A stretch of 64,000 nt of DNA, taken from assembly GCF_006968745.1 (NCBI RefSeq), contig NZ_CP030118.1, positions 3,236,654 through 3,300,653 of the forward strand. Reading direction: 5' to 3'. This stretch comes from Brasilonema sennae CENA114 (GTDB taxonomy: Bacteria; Cyanobacteriota; Cyanobacteriia; Cyanobacteriales; Nostocaceae). Below the pieces are notes generated by a model. It did no database searches. It saw only the letters and a program-made list of their open reading frames with translations, and was not told the DNA's origin. This document shows, piece after piece, positions 9,314 to 18,245 of this stretch; the stretch's first letter is position 1; each line of letters opens with the position of its first letter. A program made the position numbers and the translations under genes.

Positions 9314-9967
9314 ATGTTAGAGTACGATTCATTAGCTTGCTTGCCCTCCTCTGAGGAATTACCAGACTCTGATGATACGCCTGTGGATAATCAATTACAA
9401 CATTTGATTCCTGGTTTGCTAGAAGCCATACTCGCTATGGTGTGGGCAAATCGCATGGATTGGTTTTTTGGTGCTGATATGGGTGTTTATTATGATCCAA
9501 ATCAACCACCGATTGTACCAGATGGGTTTCTGAGTTTGGGAGTTGAGCGATTTTTTGATGAAAATTTGCGTCCGAGTTATGTGTTGTGGGAAGAAGAGAA
9601 AGTCCCAATTTTGACGCTGGAAGTTGTTTCTCAGAGATATCGTGGAGAATATACCACTAAGAAAGATGAGTATGCAAAGTTAGGGGTTTTGTACTACGTC
9701 GTTTATCATCCGACTCGCCGCCGTAAACCGCGTTTGGAAGTGTATAAGTTGGTGAATGGTGCATATGAATTGCATTCAGATAATCCTGTTTGGTTACCGG
9801 AAGTTGGTTTGGGAATTGGTATGGAACGGGGAACTTATCAAGGAATTACGCGGGAGTGGCTGTACTGGTATAACGAAGCAGGAAAGCGCTTGTTAACTCC
9901 AGAAGAACGCGCTCAAGTCTTGGCGGAACGCTTACGTGCGATGGGAGTCGATCCAGATTCTATTTAA
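9314..9967 (+). CDS. Uma2 family (DUF820) putative nuclease
   Basis: A Uma2-type protein with a PD-(D/E)xK-like core: IVPDGFLSLGV (about 72-82) supplies the Asp and ILTLEVVSQRY (about 98-108) the Glu, followed by a YAKLGVLYYVVYHP strand-helix. Such proteins are very abundant in cyanobacterial genomes, and nuclease activity is predicted rather than shown. The open frame reaches 9239, but I chose the ATG at 9314 (MLEYDSLACLPSSEELPDSDD) because this resembles the usual start of the family and the preceding 25 codons look like non-coding leader. It has no clear ribosome binding site. Confidence 0.8.
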   Translation: MLEYDSLACLPSSEELPDSDDTPVDNQLQHLIPGLLEAILAMVWANRMDWFFGADMGVYYDPNQPPIVPDGFLSLGVERFFDENLRPSYVLWEEEKVPILTLEVVSQRYRGEYTTKKDEYAKLGVLYYVVYHPTRRRKPRLEVYKLVNGAYELHSDNPVWLPEVGLGIGMERGTYQGITREWLYWYNEAGKRLLTPEERAQVLAERLRAMGVDPDSI

Positions 9968-10071
9968 GCTCATCTTAAAATTGCCAGGAAAATCAAGTAT
10001 CAAAGCTGTAGCTATTTATATCCTTGGAAACCAAAGATATAAAAAATGAGTAGTTATAAATTACAAGCTTT

Positions 10072-11424
10072 ATGATGATAGACTTACGCAAGTTTTTTGA
10101 AGCTACAGATCCCAGCAGAACTCTTGTTGTTAAGGACACACAGGATAAGAAGTATTATATTGACTTTTCTTCTGTGCGTGGTGGAGATATTATCTTCAAA
10201 CTAAAGCAGAAGATGACATTTTTTAAGCCGAATGACCCTACCTGCACGCTTTTTACTGGGCACATTGGGTGTGGGAAATCTACGGAATTGCGGCGGCTGC
10301 AACTGGAGTTGGAAGCGGATGGTTTTTGTGTTATCTATTTTGAGTCTAGCGAAGACTTGGAAATGACTGATGTGGATATTGCTGATGTGCTGTTGGGGAT
10401 CGCCCGTCGCGTCAGTCAAAGTTTAGAAAAACTCAATCTTGAAGAACCCAGCAGGCTGAAAGAGTTACTGCAAGGTGCTATCAGGGTTTTAAATGCTGAT
10501 GTGACTGGCGTCAAACTCAAAGTTCCGAATGTTGGTGATTTTGGTGTCACCTCTGAAAAAGAAAAGTTTACTTTGGCTTTTGGAATTGGGGAAATCACGA
10601 CTAAGGTTAAGAGTGACGCAACACTGCGGGAAAAACTCAACCAGTATCTGGGGCCACAAAAAATTAAACTGTTAGACGCGATTAATAAGGAGTTGCTGGA
10701 ACCTGCGATCGCCCAACTGAAACAGCAGGGCAAAAAAGGTTTAGTGGTGATTGTAGATAATCTTGACAGAATTGATAATCGTCCCAAGGCTTGGGGACGT
10801 CCACAACAAGAATACTTGTTTGTGGATCAGGGTGAGTATCTCACGAAGTTGAATTGTCATGTTGTGTATACAATGCCACTGTCTTTGAAGTTTTCTAATG
10901 ACTATGGAACCCTCACACAGAGATTTTTGGAAGATCCCAGAGTGTTACCGATGGTACCTGTACAATGGTCAGATGGCAGTGTTCATGAAGAGGGAATGGC
11001 GCTGATGCAAGAGATGGTAATGGCAAGAGCTTATCCTGACTTGCGACCAGACCAGCGTGCCAGTAATATTACGTTTGTTTTTGATCGTAAGGCAACTCTT
11101 GAGCACTTGTGTAGGATGAGTGGTGGTCATGTGCGCGACTTGCTCAGGCTGCTGAATACATGGATTATGGAGGAAATGTCACTTCCTTTGAGTCGTGAAA
11201 CTTTGGATACTGTGATTCGTGCTCGTCGCAATGAAATGGTTTTGCCCATTTCTGATGAGGAGTGGGAATTGTTGCGTCGTGTGAAGCAAACGAAAAAAGT
11301 GAGTGATGATTTGGGGTATCAGAAGCTGATTCGCAGTCGGTTTGTTTTTGAATATCGCGATCGCGGTGAGTCTTGGTTTGAAGTGAATCCCATTTTGGCG
11401 GAGGCGCGGGAGTTGAATGGCTGA
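10072..11424 (+). CDS. AAA-type P-loop ATPase, putative partner of the STAND protein
   Basis: A 450-residue ATPase with Walker A GHIGCGKST (about 63-71) and Walker B GLVVIVDNLDRID (about 222-234). The N-terminus FFEATDPSRTLVVKDTQDKKYYIDF and the middle GGHVRDLLRLLNTW segment (about 355-370) recall Orc/Cdc6- or KAP-like STAND relatives; the last 80 residues resemble a winged-helix (EEWELLRRVKQTKKVSDD). It has no membrane segment. The next gene in the same direction is the giant nSTAND-WD40 protein. I recall such ATPase plus TPR/STAND neighbours in other cyanobacteria, with the two genes close together; here a repeat array of nearly 1 kb lies between them. A regulatory or defence role is inference. 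Confidence 0.8.
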   Translation: MMIDLRKFFEATDPSRTLVVKDTQDKKYYIDFSSVRGGDIIFKLKQKMTFFKPNDPTCTLFTGHIGCGKSTELRRLQLELEADGFCVIYFESSEDLEMTDVDIADVLLGIARRVSQSLEKLNLEEPSRLKELLQGAIRVLNADVTGVKLKVPNVGDFGVTSEKEKFTLAFGIGEITTKVKSDATLREKLNQYLGPQKIKLLDAINKELLEPAIAQLKQQGKKGLVVIVDNLDRIDNRPKAWGRPQQEYLFVDQGEYLTKLNCHVVYTMPLSLKFSNDYGTLTQRFLEDPRVLPMVPVQWSDGSVHEEGMALMQEMVMARAYPDLRPDQRASNITFVFDRKATLEHLCRMSGGHVRDLLRLLNTWIMEEMSLPLSRETLDTVIRARRNEMVLPISDEEWELLRRVKQTKKVSDDLGYQKLIRSRFVFEYRDRGESWFEVNPILAEARELNG

Positions 11425-12394
11425 ACAATTACTATGTTCTCTATAAGTTTCACAACCGCCAGGAACTAGAAGTTCCTGGCTCATAGGCTAAGTCCATTAA
11501 AATGGACTCAAAACAAAGCTACGCGAAAGTGATTAGTCCTCTTGAGAGGACTTTGGCTATGAGACTGGGCTTTTTAACCCCAGGCGATCCTAAAAACAAA
11601 GCTACGCGAAAGTGATTAGTCCTCTTGAGAGGACTTTGGCTATGAGACTGGGCTTTTTAACCCCAGGCGATCCTAAAAACAAAGCTACGCGAAAGTGATT
11701 AGTCCTCTTGAGAGGACTTTGGCTATGAGACTGGGCTTTTTAACCCCAGGCGATCCTAAAAACAAAGCTACGCGAAAGTGATTAGTCCTCTTGAGAGGAC
11801 TTTGGCTATGAGACTGGGCTTTTTAACCCCAGGCGATCCTAAAAACAAAGCTACGCGAAAGTGATTAGTCCTCTTGAGAGGACTTTGGCTATGAGACTGG
11901 GCTTTTTAACCCCAGGCGATCCTAAAAACAAAGCTACGCGAAAGTGATTAGTCCTCTTGAGAGGACTTTGGCTATGAGACTGGGCTTTTTAACCCCAGGC
12001 GATCCTAAAAACAAAGCTACGCGAAAGTGATTAGTCCTCTTGAGAGGACTTTGGCTATGAGACTGGGCTTTTTAACCCCAGGCGATCCTAAAAACAAAGC
12101 TACGCGAAAGTGATTAGTCCTCTTGAGAGGACTTTGGCTATGAGACTGGGCTTTTTAACCCCAGGCGATCCTAAAAACAAAGCTACGCGAAAGTGATTAG
12201 TCCTCTTGAGAGGACTTTGGCTATGAGACTGGGCTTTTTAACCCCAGGCGGTCATGGACTAAAAACAAAGCTACGCGAAAGTGATTAGTCCTCTTGAGAG
12301 GACTTTGGCTATGAGACTGGGCTTTTTAACCCCAGGCGGTCGTGAACAATAATACATCAAAGAGCTAAGGAACCGCAGATGGACGCCGAAGTAG
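11425..12394. other. Intergenic region filled by a structured repeat array
   Basis: This 970-base gap between the ATPase and STAND genes is almost all repeat. It starts with a leader carrying two hairpins (CCAGGAACTAGAAGTTCCTGG at about 11458-11480 with an inverted-repeat stem, and AGTCCATTAAAATGGACT at 11491-11508), continues with ten 83-bp units, and ends with a dispersed phrase (CCGCAGATGGACGCC near 12373) that supplies the start codon context of the next gene. No open frame inside it is credible. Confidence 0.8.
11511..12345. repeat. Ten-copy 83-bp tandem repeat array with hairpins
   Basis: Units begin AAACAAAGCTACGCG at 11511, 11594, 11677, 11760, 11843, 11926, 12009, 12092, 12175 and 12263: eight steps of exactly 83 bases and a last step of 88. 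Copies are essentially identical. Each unit has two potential hairpins, AGTCCTCTTGAGAGGACT and CTGGG-CTTTTTAAC-CCCAG, and the segment CTATGAG that can pair with CTCATAG in the leader. The last two units end GGCGGTCRTG where the others end GGCGATCCT. A diverged single-copy relative is at 24098-24240. It is not a CRISPR array, since there are no spacers. Confidence 0.95.
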
Positions 12395-15300
12395 ATGGAC
12401 GCAGATGAATTTAATGTTGATGTCAACAATGAGCGCTCATTGAAGCAATTGGCTTGGGGGATTGAGGCTTCTGTTGGACAGTTTAAGCTGATTCTGGCAC
12501 GGTGCAATTATCGTAGTTTGCGCTTGCATCTAATAAAACGATTACGTGACATTTGTCAAGTTGAAATTCGCGTCCTGGTTCTGAAGGAATCTGCAAGGAC
12601 TCTTTATACTGCCATTCGCGAAGAATCCGGGGATGATGTGCAAGCCCTGATGGTTTTGGGTTTGGAATCAGTGCGGAATCTTGAGCAAATGCTGATTAGT
12701 GCAAATCAGGTGCGGGAGGAGTTTCGCAATCATTTTCCTTTCCCTGTGGTGTTGTGGATTGATGATGAAGTTCACAAGCAGTTCATGCAGTTTGCTCCTG
12801 ATTTGGAAAGTTGGGGAACAACGAAAATTTTTCCGATTGCTCCCAATGAGTTGATGGAGTTTTTGCAAGAAACAGCAGAGCAATTCTTGACTGGTGATTT
12901 CAGTCTGACTTTAGAAAAATATTCCGAGATTAAGTTAGCTTGGCAAGATTTGCAAAATTCCGGACAAGTTCTAGAACCAGGAGTAAAAGCGAGAATCGAA
13001 TATTTGTTGGGATTCACAGAATTTGTTGATAATCACTTAGATACTACTTTGGAGTATTATCAACAAAGTTTGGCTTTTTGGCAGCAAGTCAATGATTTAG
13101 TCTGGCAAGGCAAAGTCCTGAGCAATATCACTTTCTGTTATTACGAAAAAGCGAGACAACAAGAAAGAAATTCTCCTCAGAATGTAGAGACGTTGCCCTT
13201 ACGGGTTCGCCACTCGCCTGCGGAGGGAAACCCTCCCGCAGCGCTGGACTCACATGCAACGTCTCTACAACGTGATAAAACGGAAGATTCTGATTGGCAA
13301 GAAACAAGAAATTACCTTCAGCAATGTCTCCAAGTTTTGGAATCTGCTCAACGTTCAGATTTAATTGCTAATTTACTTGATAAGTTTGGCAAAATCTTAC
13401 GTGAATTACAAGATTGGGAGGAGTTAAAGAAGTTAGCGCAGCGTGCTTTACTCATCCATGAAGCTGAAGGAGATTTGCTGAGGGTATCTCAAGATTATGG
13501 CTTTTTGGCTGAAGTTGCTTTGGCAAATCAAAAATGGCAAGAAGCGAAAACTTTAGCGGAAAAGGCGTTAGAAGTTTTATCTACGAATCCGTCTGCGATT
13601 TCTAATCGCCAGGAATTTTTGTTTCTTTTAGCGAAAGCACAACAAAACTTAGGCGAAGAGCAAGCGGCTATTAATAATTTAAAAACAGCAATCCAAATAG
13701 GTGTTTCTGACTCTAAACCCGAACTATATCTTAGTCTTTTAAGAAATTTACGAAGTTTATATTTAAAACAAAAGCAATATCTCGAAGCTTTTCAAATTAA
13801 ACAGGAAGGGCTTTCGGTTGAACAACAATTTGGCTTGCGGGCGTTTATTGGTGCAGGAAGATTACAAGCGACACGACACGCAAATTTATCCAAAATTGTA
13901 GAGAAGTTGCCTGCAACGTCTCTACAGGAAAATATAGCGCCAGAAATTAGTGCATCTGGTCGTTTACTTGATGTAGAACGTTTGATTGAACGCATCGGTC
14001 GTCCTGATTATAAATTGATAGTTATTCATGGACAATCAGGAGTTGGCAAAAGTTCTCTGGTTAATGCGGGACTTGTTCCTGGTTTGAAAAAGAAGGCGAT
14101 CGGCATTCAAGATAATTTGGTTGTGCCGATACGAGTTTACACCAACTGGATGGATGAGTTGGGACGCCAGATAAAAGAGGCGTTGCAGGAGATGGGAAGA
14201 TGGGGAGATGGCGAAGCTGAAACTTCAGCTTTAGAAACTCAAGCGCAAGTGTCAGAAGTTGAAACGCCTGACTCTCGAACTACGCTGTTAAAAGAATTAC
14301 GAGAGTGTGAAACATATAATCTTCGTCCGGTACTGATTTTTGACCAATTTGAAGAATTTTTCTTTGTTGATATCGAACCACAGCAAAGGTGGCTATTTTT
14401 TGAGTTTTTAAAAGATTGCCTTAATATCTTATCGGTGAATATAGTATTGTCGTTGCGAGAAGATTACTTACATTATTTGCTCAAGTTTAATCGCTTCCGC
14501 GACAGTTCGATGATTCAGATTGATATTCTGAGCGAGAATGTTCTTTATGAGTTGGGTAACTTCTCCCGTGATGATGCTCAATCAATTATTCAGCAATTAA
14601 CTGAACGGGCTAATTTTCACTTAGAACCTGCTTTAATTGCAGAACTGGTGCGGGATTTGGCGCGTGAACTGGGCGAAGTGCGCCCGATTGAGTTGCAGGT
14701 TGTGGGGGCGCAACTGCAAGCGGAAAACATCAGAACTCTGGCAAAATATCAGGAGTGTGGCACAAAGGAAGAACTGGTAAAACGTTATCTGAATGAAGTG
14801 GTTCAGGATTGTGGAGAAGAAAATCAGCAAACGGCGGAATTTGTGTTGTATTTGCTGACGGATGAAAAAGGAACTCGTCCACTGAAGACTCATGCTGAAC
14901 TAGAACGGGATTTGCAGGTGTTAGCTGCAGATTTGAGTAAAGATGCGAGCAAGTTAGATTTGATTTTAGAGATTTTTGTGGAATCTGGCTTGGTGGTTTT
15001 GTTAAAAGAAAATCCGGCAAACCGCTATCAGTTGGTGCATGATTATTTAGCTGAGTTTATCCGCCACCAACAGGAACCGAAGTTAAGCCAGGTGATGGCT
15101 GAACTGGAACAGGAAAGAAAGCAACGCCTGCAAACTGAAGAACAGTTAAAACAAACTGAGCAGGCTAAGCAGATATTAACAAAAGCTAACCAGAAAGCAC
15201 AGCAGCGGATTCGTGTTGGATCGGGAGTGTTGATTGCATCCTTTGTTGTTGCAGGAATTGTCACATTACAAGCATTTGGGCTTGTGGGCAAGGCACAGAA

Positions 15301-17878
15301 AAGTGCAATTCTAGAACGACAAGGCGTTGCAGCAGAGAAGCTTTTTCAGATCCAACAAATAGAAGCATTGCTCTTAGCTTTAAACGCAGGGCAAGATTTA
15401 GACAATCTCATAAATAAAGAAAATGAACCAGCAGAATATCCAGCTGCTAGCCCTGTCTTAGCTTTACAGACGATTGTTGACAATATTCATGAGCAAAATC
15501 AACTCAAAGGGCATACAGGTTCCGTCAACAGCGCCAGTTTTAGCCCAGATGGTAAACGCATTCTCACCGCATCAGAGGACAATACGACGCGGCTGTGGGA
15601 TATATCGGGTAAGCAATTAGTAGAACTTAAAGGGCATAAAGGTTCTATCAACAGTGCCAGTTTTAGCCCGGATGGCAAACGGATTCTCACTGCTTCCGAT
15701 GATCAAACGGCGCGGGTGTGGGATAGCGCAGGTAAGCAATTAGCAGAACTTAAAGGGCATAAAGGTTCTGTCGTCAGCGCCAGTTTTAGCCCGGATGGCA
15801 AACGTATTCTCACTGTTTCATCGGATAATACAGCGCGGGTGTGGGATAGTGTAGGTAAGCCATTAGCCGAACTCAAAGGGCATACAGGTCCTGTCAACAG
15901 CGCCAGTTTTAGCCCAGACGGCAAACGTATTCTCACTGTTTCATCGGACAAAACGGCGCGGCTGTGGGATAGTGCAGGTAAGCCATTAGCAGAACTTAAA
16001 GGGGATACAGTTCCCGTCAACAGAGCTAGTTTTAGCCCAGATGGCAAACGCATTCTCACTGGTTCTGATGACACGGTGCGGCTGTGGGATACCTCGGGGA
16101 AGCAAATAGCACAACTTAAAGGGCATACATCTAGCGTTATCAGCGCCAGTTTTAGCCCAGACGGCAAACGTATTCTCACTGCTTCTGATGATACGGTGCG
16201 GCTGTGGGATACCTCAGGCAAGCAAATAGCACAAATCAAAGGGAATACATCTAGCGTCATCAGCGCCAGTTTTAGCCCGGATGGCAAACGTATTCTCACT
16301 GCTTCTGATGACATGGCGCGGCTATGGAATCTCTCGGGCAAGCAAATAGCACAACTCAAATGGCCTAGCGGTTCTATCTACAGCACCAGTTTTAGCCCAG
16401 ATGGTAAACGCATTCTCACTGTTTCATCGGACAATACGGCGCGGCTGTGGGATATGTCGGAGCAAATACCGGAAAAAGAGGATATATATTCTAATTTTGC
16501 AAATTATAAGCGCGATGGCAAACGCATTTTCGCCGCTTCATCGGATAGCGCACCAGTATGGGATAGCGCAGGTAAACAATTAGCAGAACTCAAAGAGGAC
16601 ACATCTGCTGTCAACACCGCTAGTTTCAGCCCAGATGGCAAACGCATTCTTACCGCTTCAAATAACAGAAGGGTACGGCTGTGGGATAGTGGAGGTAAGC
16701 AATTAGCCGAATTCAAAGGGCATACAGATAATGTCAACAGCGCTAGTTTTAGCCCGGATGGCAAACGCATTCTTACCGCTTCAGACAGTACAACGCGGCT
16801 GTGGGATAGTACAGGTAAACAATTTACCGAACTCAAAAAGCTTTCTGGTGTCTACAGCGCCATTTTTAGCCCAGATGGCAAACGCATTCTTACCGCTTCA
16901 TCGGACAAAACCGCGCGGCTGTGGGATAGTTCGGGCAAGTTATTAGCCGAACTCAAAGGGCATACATCTGATCTCAACAGCGCTAGTTTTAGCCCGGATG
17001 GCAAACGTATTGTAACTGCATCATGGGACAAAACAGCGCGGGTGTGGGATAGCACAGGTAAGCAATTAGCAGAACTCAAAGGGCATACAGGTTTTGTCCT
17101 CAACGCCAGTTTTAGCCCGGATGGCAAACGTATTCTCACTGCTTCATCTGACAATACTGCACGACTGTGGGATATATCGGGCAAGTTATTAGCCGAACTC
17201 AAAGGGCATAAAGATAATGTCAACAGCGCCATTTTTAGCCCGGATGGCAAACGCATTCTCACCGCTTCATGGGACACAACAGCGCGGCTGTGGGATAGCA
17301 CAGGCAAACAATTAGCTGAACTCAAAGGACACACATCTGGTGTTTACAGCGCCGTTTTTAGCCCGGATGGTAAACGCATTCTCACCGCTTCAGATGACAG
17401 AACGGCGCGGGTGTGGGATAGCGCAGGCAAACAATTAGCCGAACTCAAAGGGCATACAGGTTCTGTCCTCAGCGCCAGTTTTAGCCCAGATGGCAAACGC
17501 ATTCTCACTGCTTCGTGGGACAGAACCGCGCGGGTGTGGCAATATACAACTTTCGACGAACTTTTATCACAAGGTTGCCAATGGCTGGATGATTATTTTG
17601 TCATCAACCCTAAAGAATTGGAAAAACTAGAAGTCTGCCAAAATAAATCTAACTTAAAAGCAGCAGCTCCATTTTTGGTTAAAGAAGGTGAACAGCAAGC
17701 AAGAGCAGGTAATATTGATGAGGCAATTGCAACTTTCCGTAAAGCTTTGCAGTGGAATCCTAACTTAAAATTTGACCCCAAGGAAAAAGCACAAGAATTA
17801 GCTAACAAAGGCGAAGCTGAGCGCTTGGTTGCTTGCAGAAGTAAACGCAGAAGTAAACAATTTTGTTATAGAGGGTAA
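12395..17878 (+). CDS. Giant nSTAND NTPase with TPR and 17 WD40 repeats, C-terminus frameshifted
   Basis: An NLR-like protein of 1827 residues. Order: an N-terminal domain (about 10-170) with a Walker-B-like PVVLWIDDEV; TPR-like helices (about 190-480); an nSTAND NTPase with Walker A GQSGVGKSS near 546 and PVLIFDQFEEFFF near 650; a charged coiled coil with one membrane helix (about 938-965); 17 WD40 repeats (about 1037-1722), nearly all sharing ASFSPDGKRILTAS; then a TPR start. The frame is lost near 17825 (AERLVACRSK instead of an expected AERLLAEVN-type continuation) and the missing TPR lies in the +1 frame at 17829-18245. A family A repeat encodes about 30 residues near 263-293. STAND proteins are signal-sensing switches; the ligand and effector are unknown. 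The start lies in a dispersed repeat and is preceded directly by a stop codon. Confidence 0.85.
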   Translation: MDADEFNVDVNNERSLKQLAWGIEASVGQFKLILARCNYRSLRLHLIKRLRDICQVEIRVLVLKESARTLYTAIREESGDDVQALMVLGLESVRNLEQMLISANQVREEFRNHFPFPVVLWIDDEVHKQFMQFAPDLESWGTTKIFPIAPNELMEFLQETAEQFLTGDFSLTLEKYSEIKLAWQDLQNSGQVLEPGVKARIEYLLGFTEFVDNHLDTTLEYYQQSLAFWQQVNDLVWQGKVLSNITFCYYEKARQQERNSPQNVETLPLRVRHSPAEGNPPAALDSHATSLQRDKTEDSDWQETRNYLQQCLQVLESAQRSDLIANLLDKFGKILRELQDWEELKKLAQRALLIHEAEGDLLRVSQDYGFLAEVALANQKWQEAKTLAEKALEVLSTNPSAISNRQEFLFLLAKAQQNLGEEQAAINNLKTAIQIGVSDSKPELYLSLLRNLRSLYLKQKQYLEAFQIKQEGLSVEQQFGLRAFIGAGRLQATRHANLSKIVEKLPATSLQENIAPEISASGRLLDVERLIERIGRPDYKLIVIHGQSGVGKSSLVNAGLVPGLKKKAIGIQDNLVVPIRVYTNWMDELGRQIKEALQEMGRWGDGEAETSALETQAQVSEVETPDSRTTLLKELRECETYNLRPVLIFDQFEEFFFVDIEPQQRWLFFEFLKDCLNILSVNIVLSLREDYLHYLLKFNRFRDSSMIQIDILSENVLYELGNFSRDDAQSIIQQLTERANFHLEPALIAELVRDLARELGEVRPIELQVVGAQLQAENIRTLAKYQECGTKEELVKRYLNEVVQDCGEENQQTAEFVLYLLTDEKGTRPLKTHAELERDLQVLAADLSKDASKLDLILEIFVESGLVVLLKENPANRYQLVHDYLAEFIRHQQEPKLSQVMAELEQERKQRLQTEEQLKQTEQAKQILTKANQKAQQRIRVGSGVLIASFVVAGIVTLQAFGLVGKAQKSAILERQGVAAEKLFQIQQIEALLLALNAGQDLDNLINKENEPAEYPAASPVLALQTIVDNIHEQNQLKGHTGSVNSASFSPDGKRILTASEDNTTRLWDISGKQLVELKGHKGSINSASFSPDGKRILTASDDQTARVWDSAGKQLAELKGHKGSVVSASFSPDGKRILTVSSDNTARVWDSVGKPLAELKGHTGPVNSASFSPDGKRILTVSSDKTARLWDSAGKPLAELKGDTVPVNRASFSPDGKRILTGSDDTVRLWDTSGKQIAQLKGHTSSVISASFSPDGKRILTASDDTVRLWDTSGKQIAQIKGNTSSVISASFSPDGKRILTASDDMARLWNLSGKQIAQLKWPSGSIYSTSFSPDGKRILTVSSDNTARLWDMSEQIPEKEDIYSNFANYKRDGKRIFAASSDSAPVWDSAGKQLAELKEDTSAVNTASFSPDGKRILTASNNRRVRLWDSGGKQLAEFKGHTDNVNSASFSPDGKRILTASDSTTRLWDSTGKQFTELKKLSGVYSAIFSPDGKRILTASSDKTARLWDSSGKLLAELKGHTSDLNSASFSPDGKRIVTASWDKTARVWDSTGKQLAELKGHTGFVLNASFSPDGKRILTASSDNTARLWDISGKLLAELKGHKDNVNSAIFSPDGKRILTASWDTTARLWDSTGKQLAELKGHTSGVYSAVFSPDGKRILTASDDRTARVWDSAGKQLAELKGHTGSVLSASFSPDGKRILTASWDRTARVWQYTTFDELLSQGCQWLDDYFVINPKELEKLEVCQNKSNLKAAAPFLVKEGEQQARAGNIDEAIATFRKALQWNPNLKFDPKEKAQELANKGEAERLVACRSKRRSKQFCYRG
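13183..13273. repeat. In-frame dispersed repeat inside the STAND gene
   Basis: A roughly 90-base insertion flanked by inverted GTAGAGACGTTG and CAACGTCTCTAC. Its centre (CTGCGGAGGGAAACCCTCCCGCAGCGCTGG, positions about 13219-13248) is the reverse complement of the family A module at 6519-6550. It adds about 30 Pro/Leu/Arg/Ala-rich residues between two TPR-like helices without breaking the frame. A smaller relative with GTAGAGAAGTTG and CAACGTCTCTAC ends is at about 13899-13927. Confidence 0.8.
15503..17558 (+). repeat. Seventeen near-identical WD40-coding repeats
   Basis: Repeat units of 117-126 bases, each coding for a blade with LKGH, SASFSPDGKRILTAS and TARLWDSSGKQLAE segments. Long DNA stretches are nearly identical between copies, which indicates recent duplication or gene conversion. 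Blade 9 (about 16480-16590) is degenerate and lacks the FSPDGKRIL core. Antisense frames across the array are mirror images of it, not genes. Confidence 0.92.
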
Positions 17879-18245
17879 AGTGAAGGAAGCGATCGCAGCC
17901 TACAAAAAAGCCCAAGAGCTAGATCCAAAAGTTGAAATTGATGCTTATTTTTGGGACTCACTTTGCTGGTACGGTAGCCTGCATCGCCACGCTGCTGATG
18001 TGATGTTTGCCTGTGAAAAAGCCGTGCAACTTGCTCCTGACAATGGAGGAATTCGAGATAGTCGCGGTTTAGCCAGGGCGATGACAGGTAAAACTCAAGG
18101 AGCAATTGAGGATTTTGAGGCATTCATTGCCCAGACTGATGATAAGGAGCGAAAATTCCAACGCCAAAGGTGGGTGAAGGATTTACGTGCTGGGAAAAAT
18201 CCGTTTACAGATGCACAGTTGAAGAAGTTGCTGGGCAATGATTGA
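17829..18245 (+). pseudogene. Detached C-terminal TPR part of the STAND gene (frameshift)
   Basis: A 138-codon open frame beginning at TTG, in the +1 frame relative to the large gene and overlapping its last 50 bases. It encodes NFVIEGKVKEAIAAYKKAQELDPKV and CEKAVQLAPDNGGIRDSRGLARA, two TPR motifs that continue the TPR begun at the end of the large protein (DEAIATFRKALQWNPNLKFD). The join at 17820-17835 (CGCTTGGTTGCTTGCAG) contains TTGC/TTGG near-repeats, so a 4-base slippage insertion would explain it. Either a real mutation or an assembly error. It ends by overlapping the convergent gene at 18205 by 41 bases. Confidence 0.8.

Noticed and set aside
11511-12345. CRISPR array
   Set aside because: The 83-bp units are contiguous with no variable spacers and no cas genes are present.
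15499-17334. Several minus-strand open frames with CPLSSANCLPALSHSR-like repeats
   Set aside because: They are the antisense image of the WD40-coding repeats, with the same period, and have no independent support.
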